NCBI GenBank assembly: GCA_020747065.1 | Contig: JAGMVK010000018.1 | Span: 248,001 to 312,000, forward strand | Source of the DNA: Cadophora sp. MPI-SDFR-AT-0126 | Lineage: Eukaryota > Ascomycota > Leotiomycetes > Helotiales > Ploettnerulaceae | Length of the DNA stretch: 64,000 bases | Reading direction: 5' to 3' | Shown here: positions 52,782 to 64,000 of the stretch, piece by piece | Position numbering within the stretch: position 1 is the first letter of the stretch | How the letters are laid out: each line of letters begins with the position of its first letter | Made by a program: the position numbers and the translations under genes | The notes under the pieces: generated by a model | Databases searched by the model: none | Seen by the model: the letters and a program-made list of their open reading frames with translations, nothing else | Told to the model about the DNA's origin: nothing

Positions 52782-55363
52782 GTGTGTTTTCTGGGGATTA
52801 TGGAACATCCAACACAACAGCAAGGACAACTTCACAGCAGCTATTGCTCCCACCTTCAAGATTGTGGAAGTAGGCTGTGAAGGCTTCGCTGCTTACATCC
52901 CAGACAAAAGATAGGGTAGAATTACATCTCCACCTGATCTTGAGGACGCATCGACGTCGTCACTATACCACTAGAACTGGGGCAAAGATAGTAGGAAAAA
53001 AAGCTACTGAATTGACAAAATGCTCATTAAGGCTCATAGCTGTCTTGTGCACCCAACATGGCCTGGCAGAATGAATTAGTGCTTAAAAATAAAGCTCACC
53101 ACACCGGAAACCTCCATAATTGTCTCGCAAATCATCCTTTGCTTCTAGACCAGACTAGCAAAATTCCCAATTTATATTTCCGCGTATCGTCTCTTCCACA
53201 GACGCTGCTTATTCCGACATGTACAACTCGACAGGCTCGATATGTCATGTCCTTTTATTGCTCCACAGTGGCGCATCTCTAGCGTTCCCAGCACGCAGAT
53301 AAGCCCAGAGAATGCGCTAAATCTTAGCCGAAACATAAACATACCTGGTAGGGCGAGTGTCCCAGTCACTTAAACTGTCCAAGGGTGTGCTAGCGCTTAT
53401 GTTGTTCGTGACCTTTCTTCGGGTGGCTCTCTCCCCGATCTGATTTATTGTCAGGTTTTGCCTCATGAGAGCTGGGACTTGTAGAACTAAATATGCCACT
53501 AGCGTCAACGACGTTTATTATTCTACATTTGTGCTTGGAAAAACAACAAAACCATTTTCGGAAGACAGTTGACCAACGATGACCTGCTAATGTCTTTTTC
53601 GGTCCATTTATAACACTTGTTTTGATCATTTCAACGTATTCCCCTCTCCAACACTTGTTGATCGTCCGAACTGCTGGACATTTCAAGTTTTGTGAAGCGA
53701 AGACGTCCAGTTTGTACTTAGTCAAAACCGTGGCGTTTAGTTTGGGGGAGTACGGGGGACTCGAGGCGAAGATCTCGAAAATGGCTGAGCCCCGTCATTC
53801 TTGTAAGTATGTGCTGAATCCACTCGCTCGGTCATACTTACTGGCGGAAAGATCTTTGTCTTTGCTGTCCTTTCTTCAATGCAAGGTTACGGATGCTGTC
53901 CTCAGAGCTGGCAGCAGATTCGTGCGGTTTCGCCACATCTCGAAGAAAGGGACGATATGTCTCAACAGAACCTGACTTTGTAGTTCTATAAAGATTACTC
54001 GCTCGCGGTTGAGGTTTTCATACCCGTCTTGATCCTCAAGAAAGATTTTGATTATTTAGCCTTCGCAGAACTTGCAGATAGCCCCAGAAGGTCTCCCTCC
54101 CAAACACCGAGCATTGTAGCTGTCAAAGGAGAACTTGGCAGCCAAAACGTTCGATTCGTCCTTTTTCATGTTTATTGAGGCGACTCAAGAGGGTATTCCA
54201 TGCAAGCAAGGCGGACACTTGTCTTTCAATCTACTGTACAGCTGTGGAGACACAGGATCTCGACGAGAATGACGCTCTGAAGTCAGCAAAGCATCTATCT
54301 CGAAGCAAGATCCGATTATTTTCATGAGACCGGGGGAGGTGAACACATTGATGCCCAACCTGCATTGATTGAAGGTACTTTCATGATAAAGCCGTGGAAT
54401 ACAAACTTCTAGTAAAGAGGGGCAGGGGTGTGGTATCTGTGTGGCGATGGAGAGATATCACTGGATTGTTGCATGCAGCCTCAAGCGACATGCCCTTCGA
54501 ACCAATTCCGACGAAGTTATCAAAGTGACAAGGCATGCAGTGTGCGCTACAGATATGCATGAATGCAGAGGAGTGGACATGCAGCCGGGCAGTTGGCACT
54601 CCAAGGGATCAGCTGAGCCTCAATGGCCATGCTCGCCCAATATCCAGCGATCTTCTTTGATTGATTCTGCGAATTGTGTCTCAATCTCCCGTGTTCAGTA
54701 AATGTATCATGTAGAAGACAAGAACCTGGCTCTCGTGGTATAAAGCAAACAAAATGGCTAAAGTTGATGGTGATTGCGTTGAGCTTGCAACCTTCCCCGA
54801 TTCACCAATAAGGCAGTTGTCGTTGATCACGTGGTCATCTCAGTTCTATTTAGGTTAGCTCCCGTCGATTTCCTTATTCGGCTTAGGGCGATCAGGCTGC
54901 ACTTATCTCATCCTCCTCTTTCTTCTGATTAAACTCCAAACAACAACATCAACTCTCAATCTTCTATCCTTTTCTTCTACAGGAAGAACAATACACCTTG
55001 CATTTGCATTCTCCACTAAGAATTTGGAAACAGCCTGTTCTACAATTCTTTGGTGCCTTGCCAGAAGTCATCTATCTTCCTCACTCTCTCTCACCTTTCA
55101 TTGTCACTTCATCTAGCCTCTCCGTCCTTTTTTTCGACTTCCAAGCTACTCGCTGCTCTTCACTCTAGCTTTTGCTATTGCACACTCTACACCCAGATCC
55201 CCAAAATCTCAGGTCAAAAAAAAACCACAGATTCGACGGCCCTCTTGCTAGCTAATCGTCATCTCCAAAGGCAGCTTGAAGTGATAGGTGGATCTTTAGC
55301 AACCAACTTGCCAAGCCCAACAATGTTACAGCCTGATCACTACTGATACACCCCACCTTCAAG
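52782..55363. other. 2.6-kb gene-free region upstream of the sacsin-like gene
   Basis: No intact gene. A broken minus-strand frame at 53390-53975 reads partly like protein (for example FASSPPYSPKLNA) but was not identified. Pyrimidine-rich leader sequence (54920-55200, many TCTT/CTTC tracts) precedes the large gene and looks like its core promoter and 5' UTR. Confidence 0.4.
54828..54833. promoter_or_regulatory. CACGTG upstream of the sacsin-like gene
   Basis: GATCACGTGGTC, 531 bp before the ATG at 55364. A bHLH-type core; function is inferred only. Confidence 0.25.
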
Positions 55364-58300
55364 ATGGTCCCCCAGCCTATCGGGAGCAATGCTCAAAAGC
55401 AACGTCTGACAACTGCTCTCAAGAACATATGCAGAGATTACCCTGCCGGTGGCACTGTTATCCGCGAACTTCTCCAGAATGCAGACGATGCTGGTGCGAC
55501 GGAAGTCGTATGTTTATACCTTCAACAGTGAACAATGTTCAAGCTGACTTAATTCACAGCGATTCGTCTTGGATGAGAGAACTCATCCCACAGAGAGCTT
55601 GATCAGCTCCAGTCTGGCGCAGTATCAAGGAACCGCTCTACTCTCATACAACAATGCCGTCTTCTCAGACAAAGATTTCGAAAGCTTATCTCGTTTGGGC
55701 GATTCTCTGAAGCTGAATGACGGCGCAACTACTGGTCGATTTGGGCGCGGCTTCAATTCAGTCTACAATTGGACAGATTCACCTTCCATTATATCCCGCG
55801 AGCGGTTGCTAATTCTTGATCCTCACGAGGAATGGTCAGATGGTGGACCAGTCTATGACTTTGTCAAAGATGCCGATGATCCAGCAATCAAGAATCAAAT
55901 GGTTACTTATAGTGCTATCATGGATCACCTCGACCAACCACTCAACGGTACAATTATTCGTATCCCACTCCGACACACTAAACAGACCCTCAAGAGCGAT
56001 ATTTCACCGATCTCTACGACGAAGGCCGAGATACAGGATGTACTTCGAAACTTCTGCAAAGAATTCAGCATCAATGGCTTGTTGTTCATGCGGAATCTGA
56101 CGAAGCTTGTGATTGTGTTCGCTGGTATGTCCCATGAGATCGAAATGATTGGAGAAGAGTGCATTCAAAAGTAAGTAGTGTATAATCAAAGTTGTGAAAT
56201 CTCACCTGTTGACCAGCTTCTAGTCATAAATCCAAAATCAACGATGCAGTCAAGTCTGCTTTAAGCCCATCCGCTTCTCCCTTCCACTACAGTTTTCCGG
56301 CAGGTATTCAATACACATTGAACGGAAATGCTGTAGCAACAACAAACTTTCTGATTCAACATAGCATCCAGGACTCAATGGATGAAGGTTTGCGTATTTG
56401 GGCCAAGGATCAGCAACTTATTCCCTGGGTCGCTGTTGCTGCTCAGCTTCTTACATCATCCAGCAGCAGTGCCCAGTGCTCGCTGTTCACCGTCTTACCT
56501 TTGCCAGTCAGAATAATCCAGCCAATTCATATTCACGCCCTGTTCAGTCTGACTCCCGACCGTGCGAATTTACATCGTCTCAACGACCAAAGTACCCAAA
56601 ATCAGGATCCTGGGAAGTGGAATGACTGGCTATTGAAGGAAGGAACATCAATTGCTTGGGCAAAGCTACTAGTTGCTTTGGCGAAGCTGAATCCTGGGCA
56701 GTCTGCGTTCGATAAATGGCCTAAAGTCATGGACAACAAGCAAGATCCGTTGAGCGATTCCGTAGACAGAGTCGTTGGAATCATCCAGAGACAATGTCTT
56801 GCTGTATGGCCAACCGACGCTGGCTACGTCAGTGACAAGGTTGGATTTCTGGCCCATGGATCTGAAGCAGCTCCTTTGAAGGAAGCTATCCGAGAAGCAA
56901 ATATCCCCGTCGTATATGTTCCAAAGTACCTCCAGAGCCACGCCAAAGGGGTTTTCAAGGCGCGACTTCTAGCCCCTGAGAGCGTTTGCGCCTTCCTGAA
57001 TTCCAAGCGAGACATCGTCGTTGGCCTCAGCGAAAAGACAAAGTGTAAGCTGGATGAGTATATCTTGTCTAGCTCCAACCTTCCCGACTATGGAGATCTT
57101 GAAATTTTTCCTTTTGAGGATGGAACGTTCCGCTGTTTGAATGGGATTCAGGGATATGTTCACCGCGATGAATTTGAGAAGTCTTTCTTCAATAAGCAGA
57201 AAGGCCGTAATTTGGATCTCCACCGCTTTCCCATTCATACGCAGAACTCTCTGAGGGAAAGATGTGGTTCTTCTACATTGCATCCTTCTATCCAATACCG
57301 ATCCGCCAAGTCTCTGCGAGAATACTGTATGCGAACAGTTTTCAAGAAGCTTTGCAGAACCCAGAATATGGTGAAACTGGATGCTGAAGAATCCGAATTC
57401 AGCGCAAATGCCTTGTCTTGGATATTAAGTCGCAATATCAGCCTCCTGGATGAGAATGTCAAGGATCTTTGGCTGCTCCCGTTGAGCAACGGTCTCCATC
57501 GCAAAGTTATACCACAACATAGCAACGTTATGGTCTATATTCCTCCTACGGATCTGTGTGGAGATGTGATGCGAAGCATTGACGCACAAGTAGCCTCGAA
57601 AACAACACCACTTCTTCGCACAGACAAGAAAGCTCTAGGAAGTCGTCATTCTACTATCGTGAAACAGATACTTGAAGCAAAAGCTGCCTTTGTCGTCCAA
57701 GATGGATCAAGCCTTCTGGTCTTCCTCCAGTGGCTGTGTCAGGCAATACCCGCTGCCGGCAATCTGAACGACGAAAAGAGAAAGAAGATTGCTCAAGCTA
57801 TTGCCAGCGAGGTATCCGACCGTTTTACATCCGAAGAACTCGCCATCCTGAAACCATTGATTGCCAGTCTCGAAATATTTCAGAAATTGGCATGGGAGGC
57901 AATTAATGACACTTTGTAAGTTGTATCTCAATTGTATACATGTCCACTCTGACCTCTGGCAGGTGTCCAACTTTCACATGGACCACTGCAAGCAGCCGTG
58001 TCAAATCGGTTGGACTTCTGGACGATACTACTCCAGTTCCGGAGATCCCAGGGGTTCAGTTTTTGGTCTCGCCCCTCCAAAGTTGTCAGCATCGAATCCT
58101 GACAGGCTGGAACCTGGCCCCGTGCTTATCACCTGTCGATGTCATCGAGAGCCACATCATTCCCGCGTGGAGAGACGGAATATCTGAGAGCTGGACTATC
58201 ACTTGCAAGGAACAGATTTCCACTTGTATCTTCCAACATTTCTCCTCCCTTTCCCTTGAAGCACAAGCAACCCTTCAGGACATTCCTATCGTTCCTGTCA

Positions 58301-61300
58301 CAAGACTAGGACTCAGAGGCGGCTCAACCTCCAAATTTGCACGTGCTGAAGAACTGATCGACCCAAGTGTGTCCGAGCTAGCAAACTTGTGCTTCGAGCA
58401 AGAAGAGGTAGTCCCTAACGAAGGCTTCTTTCGGCAATTTCGGGTAGCTTTGACTGGATGTGGCATCAAGACATCTATCGATGAAACAGTCGTTCGCCAT
58501 CGAGTACTGTCCTACGCTACCGGCAGATATCCTCCTGCTGAGGTGAAGGTACGGGCCAACTTGCTTCTCAAATCTTCTTGCAGATGGTCTACTATTACGG
58601 AATTGACTGAAGACTCCGAACTTCGGTGCCTGGCATGGCTTCCAACTGTACACATGAACGGAGAACAGTCCTTCAAAAGCTCATTCGAATGTCGTAGAAT
58701 GGGAGATAGGCTCCTTGTGGGATCTCAAATGCCAACTCTCTCTGTTTCTATCAGCGACGAGTGGCAAACAAAACTTGGTTGGCATAGCATTCTCCCGGTC
58801 TCGGTATTGTTAGCACAACTGAAATTTGGGATCTCACGAACGAATCCACGCATCATCAGTGCCATTTTCTCGTACATTCAGAACAACAATCTTACGAACC
58901 AGATGGAATCAGGATTAAAGACTCTCAATTGCGTTATTGTTCGCAATGACTTCTTTGTCGAACCTTCGCAAGCCTTCAGTCCCTCGCGGATTCGATCACA
59001 AGGATGCAACCAAATCCAGCCATATTTTGCTAATGTTGATGAAGACTTCTGGCAAAAGTATGAGAAGTTATTAGTACAGATTGGTGTTCGTGAAGGACCT
59101 AAACCAGACGATTTACTGAAGCTGCAAGGTATCCTGGAGGCTAAAAATGGGCTCAATGATGATGACGTAGGAGTTGCCATTGAGCTTCTCAACCTTGCAT
59201 CTGTCTTCCCAAGAGAAAATCTTCAGGGTCTGAAGATTCTTGGTGCCTCTGGAAAGTTTTGCGCCTTCGGAGAGATCTACTATAATGACCTCGGAGGTCT
59301 GAGATCTAAGGAAGATTTCAAGCTGACCCATCCAGACATTCCCGTAAGAATCATTCAGCGGCTCAAAATTGATAGTCTCAGTACACAGCGTGTCAAAGGA
59401 GTTCTCGAGATCGAAGATGAAAACGAGGATGAATTCGATCAACAAGAAAATGCCATCACTAGAATATCGGATACTTTGGAGAGATACCCAATCGAATCAA
59501 CCTTCCGAGAGTACCTTGCAAATGCTGACGATACCGAGGGTGCTTCAAAGATCACTTGGATGTTCGACCACAGAGCACATCCATGTCGAACTTTGATCAC
59601 GCCCGAAATGGTGGAACTTCAAGGACCTGCTTTCTTGGTTTATAATGATGGAAGTGAGTGCCTTCGTGCCCCCAGTTCAACTGCTCGTTGCTGATTGATG
59701 CATGTTGCAGTCTTTAGTGAGAATGATTTCACTGGCTTCAGGAACGTTGGCGAAGGGAGTAAGATGCAGGACAAGAGTAGTATTGGCCAGTTCGGGCGAG
59801 GCTCTCAGACAATGTTTCACTTCACTGATTACCCTATGATCTTGTCAGGGGATTATCTAATTATCCTTGAGTATATTTCCTGTCGTGTTGAGATGTATCA
59901 TGAAATGCTAATCACTCCTTCCAGTCCCCAACAACTGGTGTTGCCTTATAATCAAAATAAGGGAAGACGCAAGCCAGGTCTCAAGTTGAAACTCTCCAGA
60001 ATCCGAGAGGTTTGCCCTGATCAGCTTGCCCCTTTCATTGGTTTATTCGGGTACGCACTGGATCTCCATCACTTTCCAGGAACCATATTCCGGTTTCCTC
60101 TCGTCACCGCGACTTCGAAAGGATCTCTAAGAACCAGCAAGAGAGAGCTGAACCAAAACCAAATATTCAGACTGATGAATACGTATTTTGATGAGGCACG
60201 TACATCTCTTCTGTTTCTGAGACGCATCAAAGCCATCAACTTCTGTGTTTATGGAAAGCTTAAGTCAGGATGGTCGATTACCAGTAACGGCCCTCTTCGA
60301 TCGTTGCCTGACCGCAAATCCCGACTATCGCAGTCACTTGTCTGCACAGTCACCAAGCACAAGAAATTCGAGAATAAACCATCGACCTGCAAAGATACAT
60401 GGCTGATCACAACACGAGATTTGTCATCCGACGTCGAATTAGCCCCATCAAGCTCCAAACGGACCGCAAAGACCGTCAAGTGTGGCCTGGCAGCGCTAAT
60501 CAAATCGATTGTCAGAGATGACCCTTCCGGTATCCTCACGACTACCATCGAGCCACGAATGTTCAATACCCTCCCACTTCCGATTGCTTCTGACCTGCCA
60601 GTTCATGTCCACGCATCATTTTCGTTGTCTGGAGATCGGAAGTCAATCACATTGGAGGAGTATGGAAGCACATCGCCTGGCGCCGAATCCAATAGACTTC
60701 TACTTCAATCTGCTCTCCCAAAGCTTTACCTGGAGCTCCTCAGCGACCTCGTGGAACTGGTACACCAGGATTGTTTCAATTTCTGGCCTCAGATCGAGCC
60801 GCCCAAGAAAAGCTTTGGACTGCTCCTCTTTGAGGCTTTTTGGTCAGAACTGCCTAGTTTTGCTCAGCCAATCCTCCCGAAAGCCCGCGCTACGAGAAAC
60901 AACAAAAAACAGACTGTCAGCCTCCAAAGGGCAGTATTTGACTTCTTGCCGAAGAAACAGTCGGAGATACTTTTGAAGCTTCTGTTGAATCTGGGAGTGG
61001 ACCTGATTCACGAGGTCCCACAGCTGATTACCAAGCGCCTTCAGCATATCTCAGGTCTGAAGCAAGTCAATGGATCCATTGTAAGAGAATTGCTGAAATC
61101 AGAAGATTGTGGACCGAAGCTTCTGAAGGCTACAAAGAATAACCTAGCAGTATGGGATGAGCTTTTCAAAATCATTGTTCCTCACTCAAATTCGGAGGAT
61201 CTCGAGGACATGGATGGGTGCCATGTACTCCCACTAGCCGATGGGAATTTGGGTACCTTGCGCATTGTCGAAGAGCATCAAACAGCCGACTATTACCTTG

Positions 61301-63827
61301 CGAATAATCAAGAGCTTGGGATTTTCAGCTTCGCATTCTCTAAATTAGTTCCACTACGCAATGAACTCCTCATGCTGCCCGGAACATTTAACGTAAAACG
61401 ACTCCGGCTAATTCATGTCGAAGAGCTATTGAAGCTGCGACTCGATGTCTCGACACCTGATAAGGAAACTGATTCATGGCTGGGAAAGTTCTGGGATTAC
61501 TGGAACACGTCCTGCGGTCATGACTTTGATTTCCCTGAGGTAAGCAAATTTAATGCAAAGTTGTACAAGGCAACTTGCGGTGGCGTGGAGAAGTACCTCG
61601 CACCAAAAGAACTCGACCAATTTCCCACTGTGATTATACCATCAAACTCGGAACATAAACGACTCTGCGAGAAGATCCCGGGCATTTATCATGTAAATTC
61701 AACAATGTTGCCAAAGTCGCTCGTCAACGATGAGAAGTCTCTCGATAGCATTGCATCGTTCTCTAGATTCATTCGTGCGCTGGCTACACTTGGAGGTCGG
61801 ACAGGTATTGGAAACCTTTTCCAAGAGCATGTGGACGAGCCAACCATGAAGGTAATAGCTCTGGCAGCATACTTTCGTATCTCAAATGTGATGAGAGCTG
61901 ACCTGTGGTAAATTAGATACTGCAAGGGCTCGTTATAACTCACACTTGCGCGTCAGCTGATCGCATAACAGAAGTGTTCAAGCATTTACAACTTCTGCCT
62001 CTGTGGCCAAGCTTCGTCAATGCTCGAAGGATAGCAGCTGGTTCTGCTATGATTGCATCGAATTCCTCTCTCATGATGCCTTGGATGAGGCAAATCGATC
62101 AGTTTCTGGACCCAGACTTTGTGGGGAAGGCAACCTCGGCGCTTAATCTAAGCTGTTTGCAACGTCTAGGTGTTCGTAGCATCCCGGCTAATGTACTGCT
62201 TCTTGAACATGTTCTGCCTCTCCCGCATGACGTCGGCAACAGTCATTGGGAAGATTACAAATCACTCATCTTTTCGATTACGAGGACCCAACTTGCCAAT
62301 TATGGTTATTTGAAAAGCCAAAAATTTGCGATCGATGGTAACAAGATGCTGAGGAATGTATGCGACCTTTTCGATCACCAGAATCGGATGTTTCTGGCGG
62401 CTTTCACCCTGGAGAAAGACACGCGATTCCTTCACGCCGACCTCAGAAGCTATCAAGCATTCTGGTTGAGATGTGGTCTACGGCAAGAGGCTTATGGAAT
62501 CCTTGATCCCAATCAGTACCTTGAATGTATTCAGGTAATGAGCTCTCGTTTTGGGAAATGCCGGACCCAGGATCCTACATTTAACCTTGATATGCAGGTC
62601 GTTCTCTCCCCTCTGACAACCACTGGTCATCGTCTGTCGCGATTTACCACGAATGATTGGCAATTACTCTCACAACAGAGAGTGTTCCAATCAAGAACTA
62701 ACTTCAACAGAGAGAACGAATATAAGAGATCTGCTATGACCGAAGTAGCGAAGGGGAAGCCATTACAATGTCTCTCGGATATCATATCCCGAGAATACAT
62801 CCCAGTCTGTTGGAGCCAGGTACCATTCGCCGTCCACGAACCGACAACAGAAGCTTTCAGCAAAGTTGCTAGTAATGGTAAGCCGGCGATGGGAGTTGTT
62901 TGGCGACATTTACAGTTTCTGAAGGCCATGACGCAGCGACTGAAGCCATTTCAAATCGAAAATTTCCTTCAAGACCTGAAAAAGACCTACCAATATCTCC
63001 AAGATCGCCTCGACCAAAGCCTGGCCTCATTCAATCTCGCCGACGACGTTGTATGGCTGAACATGAGCGATTGGAATCATCATTCTGTGCTGATGGACGA
63101 TTTGAGATCGTCTTGGCAAAGCATCGATCAACTCGTGCTGTCAAGCTCGGTGGACTCAGGGCCTATCAAGGCTGTCAGACCAGGGCTTATGGTATATGAG
63201 AAGCTTCTACGTGCTGTGGGTTGCAAATCTATTACTTACCCCACCGTCACTCAACCACCCGTACCTGAAGGCTATTCAATTGCCGCTTCTACACGACTGC
63301 TTAGGCAAGCAGGCAAGATGTTTGACATCTCCTACCAATCTCAAGGAAGAAAAATCCAGGCCCATAGATTAGTACTTGCTGCAGTTTCGGACCATTGTGC
63401 TAGCCAATTTGGTGGCGGTTGGACCGTCGCTCCTGTTATTACCTTTGATGCCGTCGCTGATCCAGACGCTTTTCTCTCATATCATACTCTGCAGATCATG
63501 ATTGACTATGCCTACGAAGAGCCCATTGACTGGAGGGACATGGAAGTGTTGGACAGTGATGATAAAGCCGAGAAGACAGCAAAGCTCGACATGCTCCTGA
63601 ATCTGTGCAAAGGAGCAGACTACTGGTTGATCCCGTCACTACTCTCTCAGGCTGAAAGTAGATTGCTAGCAGCTGGTCGGATGTTCATCGATTTGGACAA
63701 CGTCGTAGAGGTTCGAGATCGGGCATTGCTATCTGGTGCGAAGCACTTCCACAAGCTTTGTGAGAAGTTTATCGACCAGAATCGTGATGCGGTTGAGCGA
63801 GCACACTCTGAGGCGCGAAGCGAGTGA
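55364..63827 (+). CDS. Giant sacsin-like protein: two HATPase repeats and C-terminal BTB
   Basis: Six exons (55364-55507, 55560-56170, 56224-57915, 57963-59653, 59711-61851, 61917-63827) give 2729 aa in one consistent frame. Repeat 1 is a Bergerat-fold sacsin-type domain: N-box [14 protein letters not shown] (~35-48), G-box [15 protein letters not shown] (~107-121), then [10 protein letters not shown]. Repeat 2 has [20 protein letters not shown] (~1332) and [17 protein letters not shown] (~1404). The last ~180 residues (~2555-2729) look like a BTB domain: [20 protein letters not shown], then [18 protein letters not shown]. Sacsins are Hsp90-like ATP-binding co-chaperones. BTB could recruit a cullin-3 ligase or dimerise; both are inference. 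Intron 61852-61916 was preferred to reading on, which would hit a stop at 61909-61911. Confidence 0.9.
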
Positions 63828-64000
63828 GGGCAGGTTCCGGTGACGATAATGATAATGACAGCGGATACATGGATGATCAATCGGAGTTCTATGGGAATGA
63901 GGGCGTTCATGATCATTGGTCTGCGATCGCAATTTGTAAATTATCGAAAGATGGGAGGCACTCATCAACATCATGCGCATGAGAAAACGCAAGTTCTGCG
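63828..64000. other. 3' flank of the sacsin-like gene
   Basis: Window ends 173 bp after the stop codon. Nothing else visible. Confidence 0.6.

Noticed and set aside
53390..53975. Minus-strand PPYSPKLN resembling the PPYSPDLNP motif of Tc1/mariner transposases
   Set aside because: The surrounding sequence lacks other transposase blocks and terminal repeats; a short motif match alone is too weak.
61852..61916. Reading through the last sacsin-gene intron, or using the donor at 61907
   Set aside because: Read-through meets TAA at 61909-61911. The later donor gives the wrong phase for the next exon, whereas GTAATA...TTAG is in phase.

Overview
The window is genomic DNA of a filamentous ascomycete (Pezizomycotina). 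Genes are intron-dense, with 46-190 nt GT-AG introns that carry CTGAC/CTAAC-like branch sites. The gene set is typical of such fungi: a HET-domain protein, Zn(II)2Cys6 factor, SPX-EXS transporter, GH128 glucanase, DUF6536 membrane protein and an OrsD-type relic. A leotiomycete (Helotiales-like) source is a guess from overall protein flavour and was not tested. Wherever exons were joined, phases were checked by codon arithmetic.

Layout. 0-4 kb is a gene graveyard: an open but start-less minus-strand stretch, a decayed GABA/beta-alanine aminotransferase fragment back to back with a 5'-truncated methylmalonate-semialdehyde dehydrogenase fragment, and fragments of an unrecognised gene. 4-12.4 kb has three intact genes on the plus strand: a DUF6536 multi-pass membrane protein, a HET-domain protein and a phospholipase D. 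12.4-19.4 kb is gene-poor, with three small Cys-rich MC-starting proteins, a small secreted Cys-rich protein with a Kex2-like site, and two more relics (a coiled-coil-like fragment and an OrsD-domain fragment). 19.4-23.2 kb has an FAD monooxygenase (salicylate-hydroxylase type) converging on an MFSD5/molybdate-anion-transporter-like MFS protein. 23.2-26.2 kb is degraded and unassigned.

26.2-37.1 kb contains a small secreted protein, an orphan 361-aa protein, a full-length SYG1/XPR1-type SPX-EXS phosphate exporter homolog, a GH128 beta-1,3-glucanase broken by one stop codon, and a short-chain dehydrogenase. 38.5-52.8 kb contains a 1097-aa single-pass membrane protein with a huge disordered tail, a GT-B-type glycosyltransferase-like protein, an orphan 343-aa protein, a Zn(II)2Cys6 protein, and a divergent pair: a fungal MscL-type channel with a C-terminal Cys4 motif, and a Yar1-like ankyrin protein. 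55.4-63.8 kb is a single 2729-aa sacsin-like gene with two Bergerat-fold (HATPase/sacsin) repeats and a C-terminal BTB domain.

There is no operon logic. The clearest functional link is historical: the two truncated enzymes at 0.9-2.3 kb catalyse consecutive steps of beta-alanine catabolism and look like a divergent pair that lost its shared promoter and both 5' halves. The most unusual intact gene is the sacsin-BTB giant. I saw no tRNA, rRNA, CRISPR array or intact transposon.
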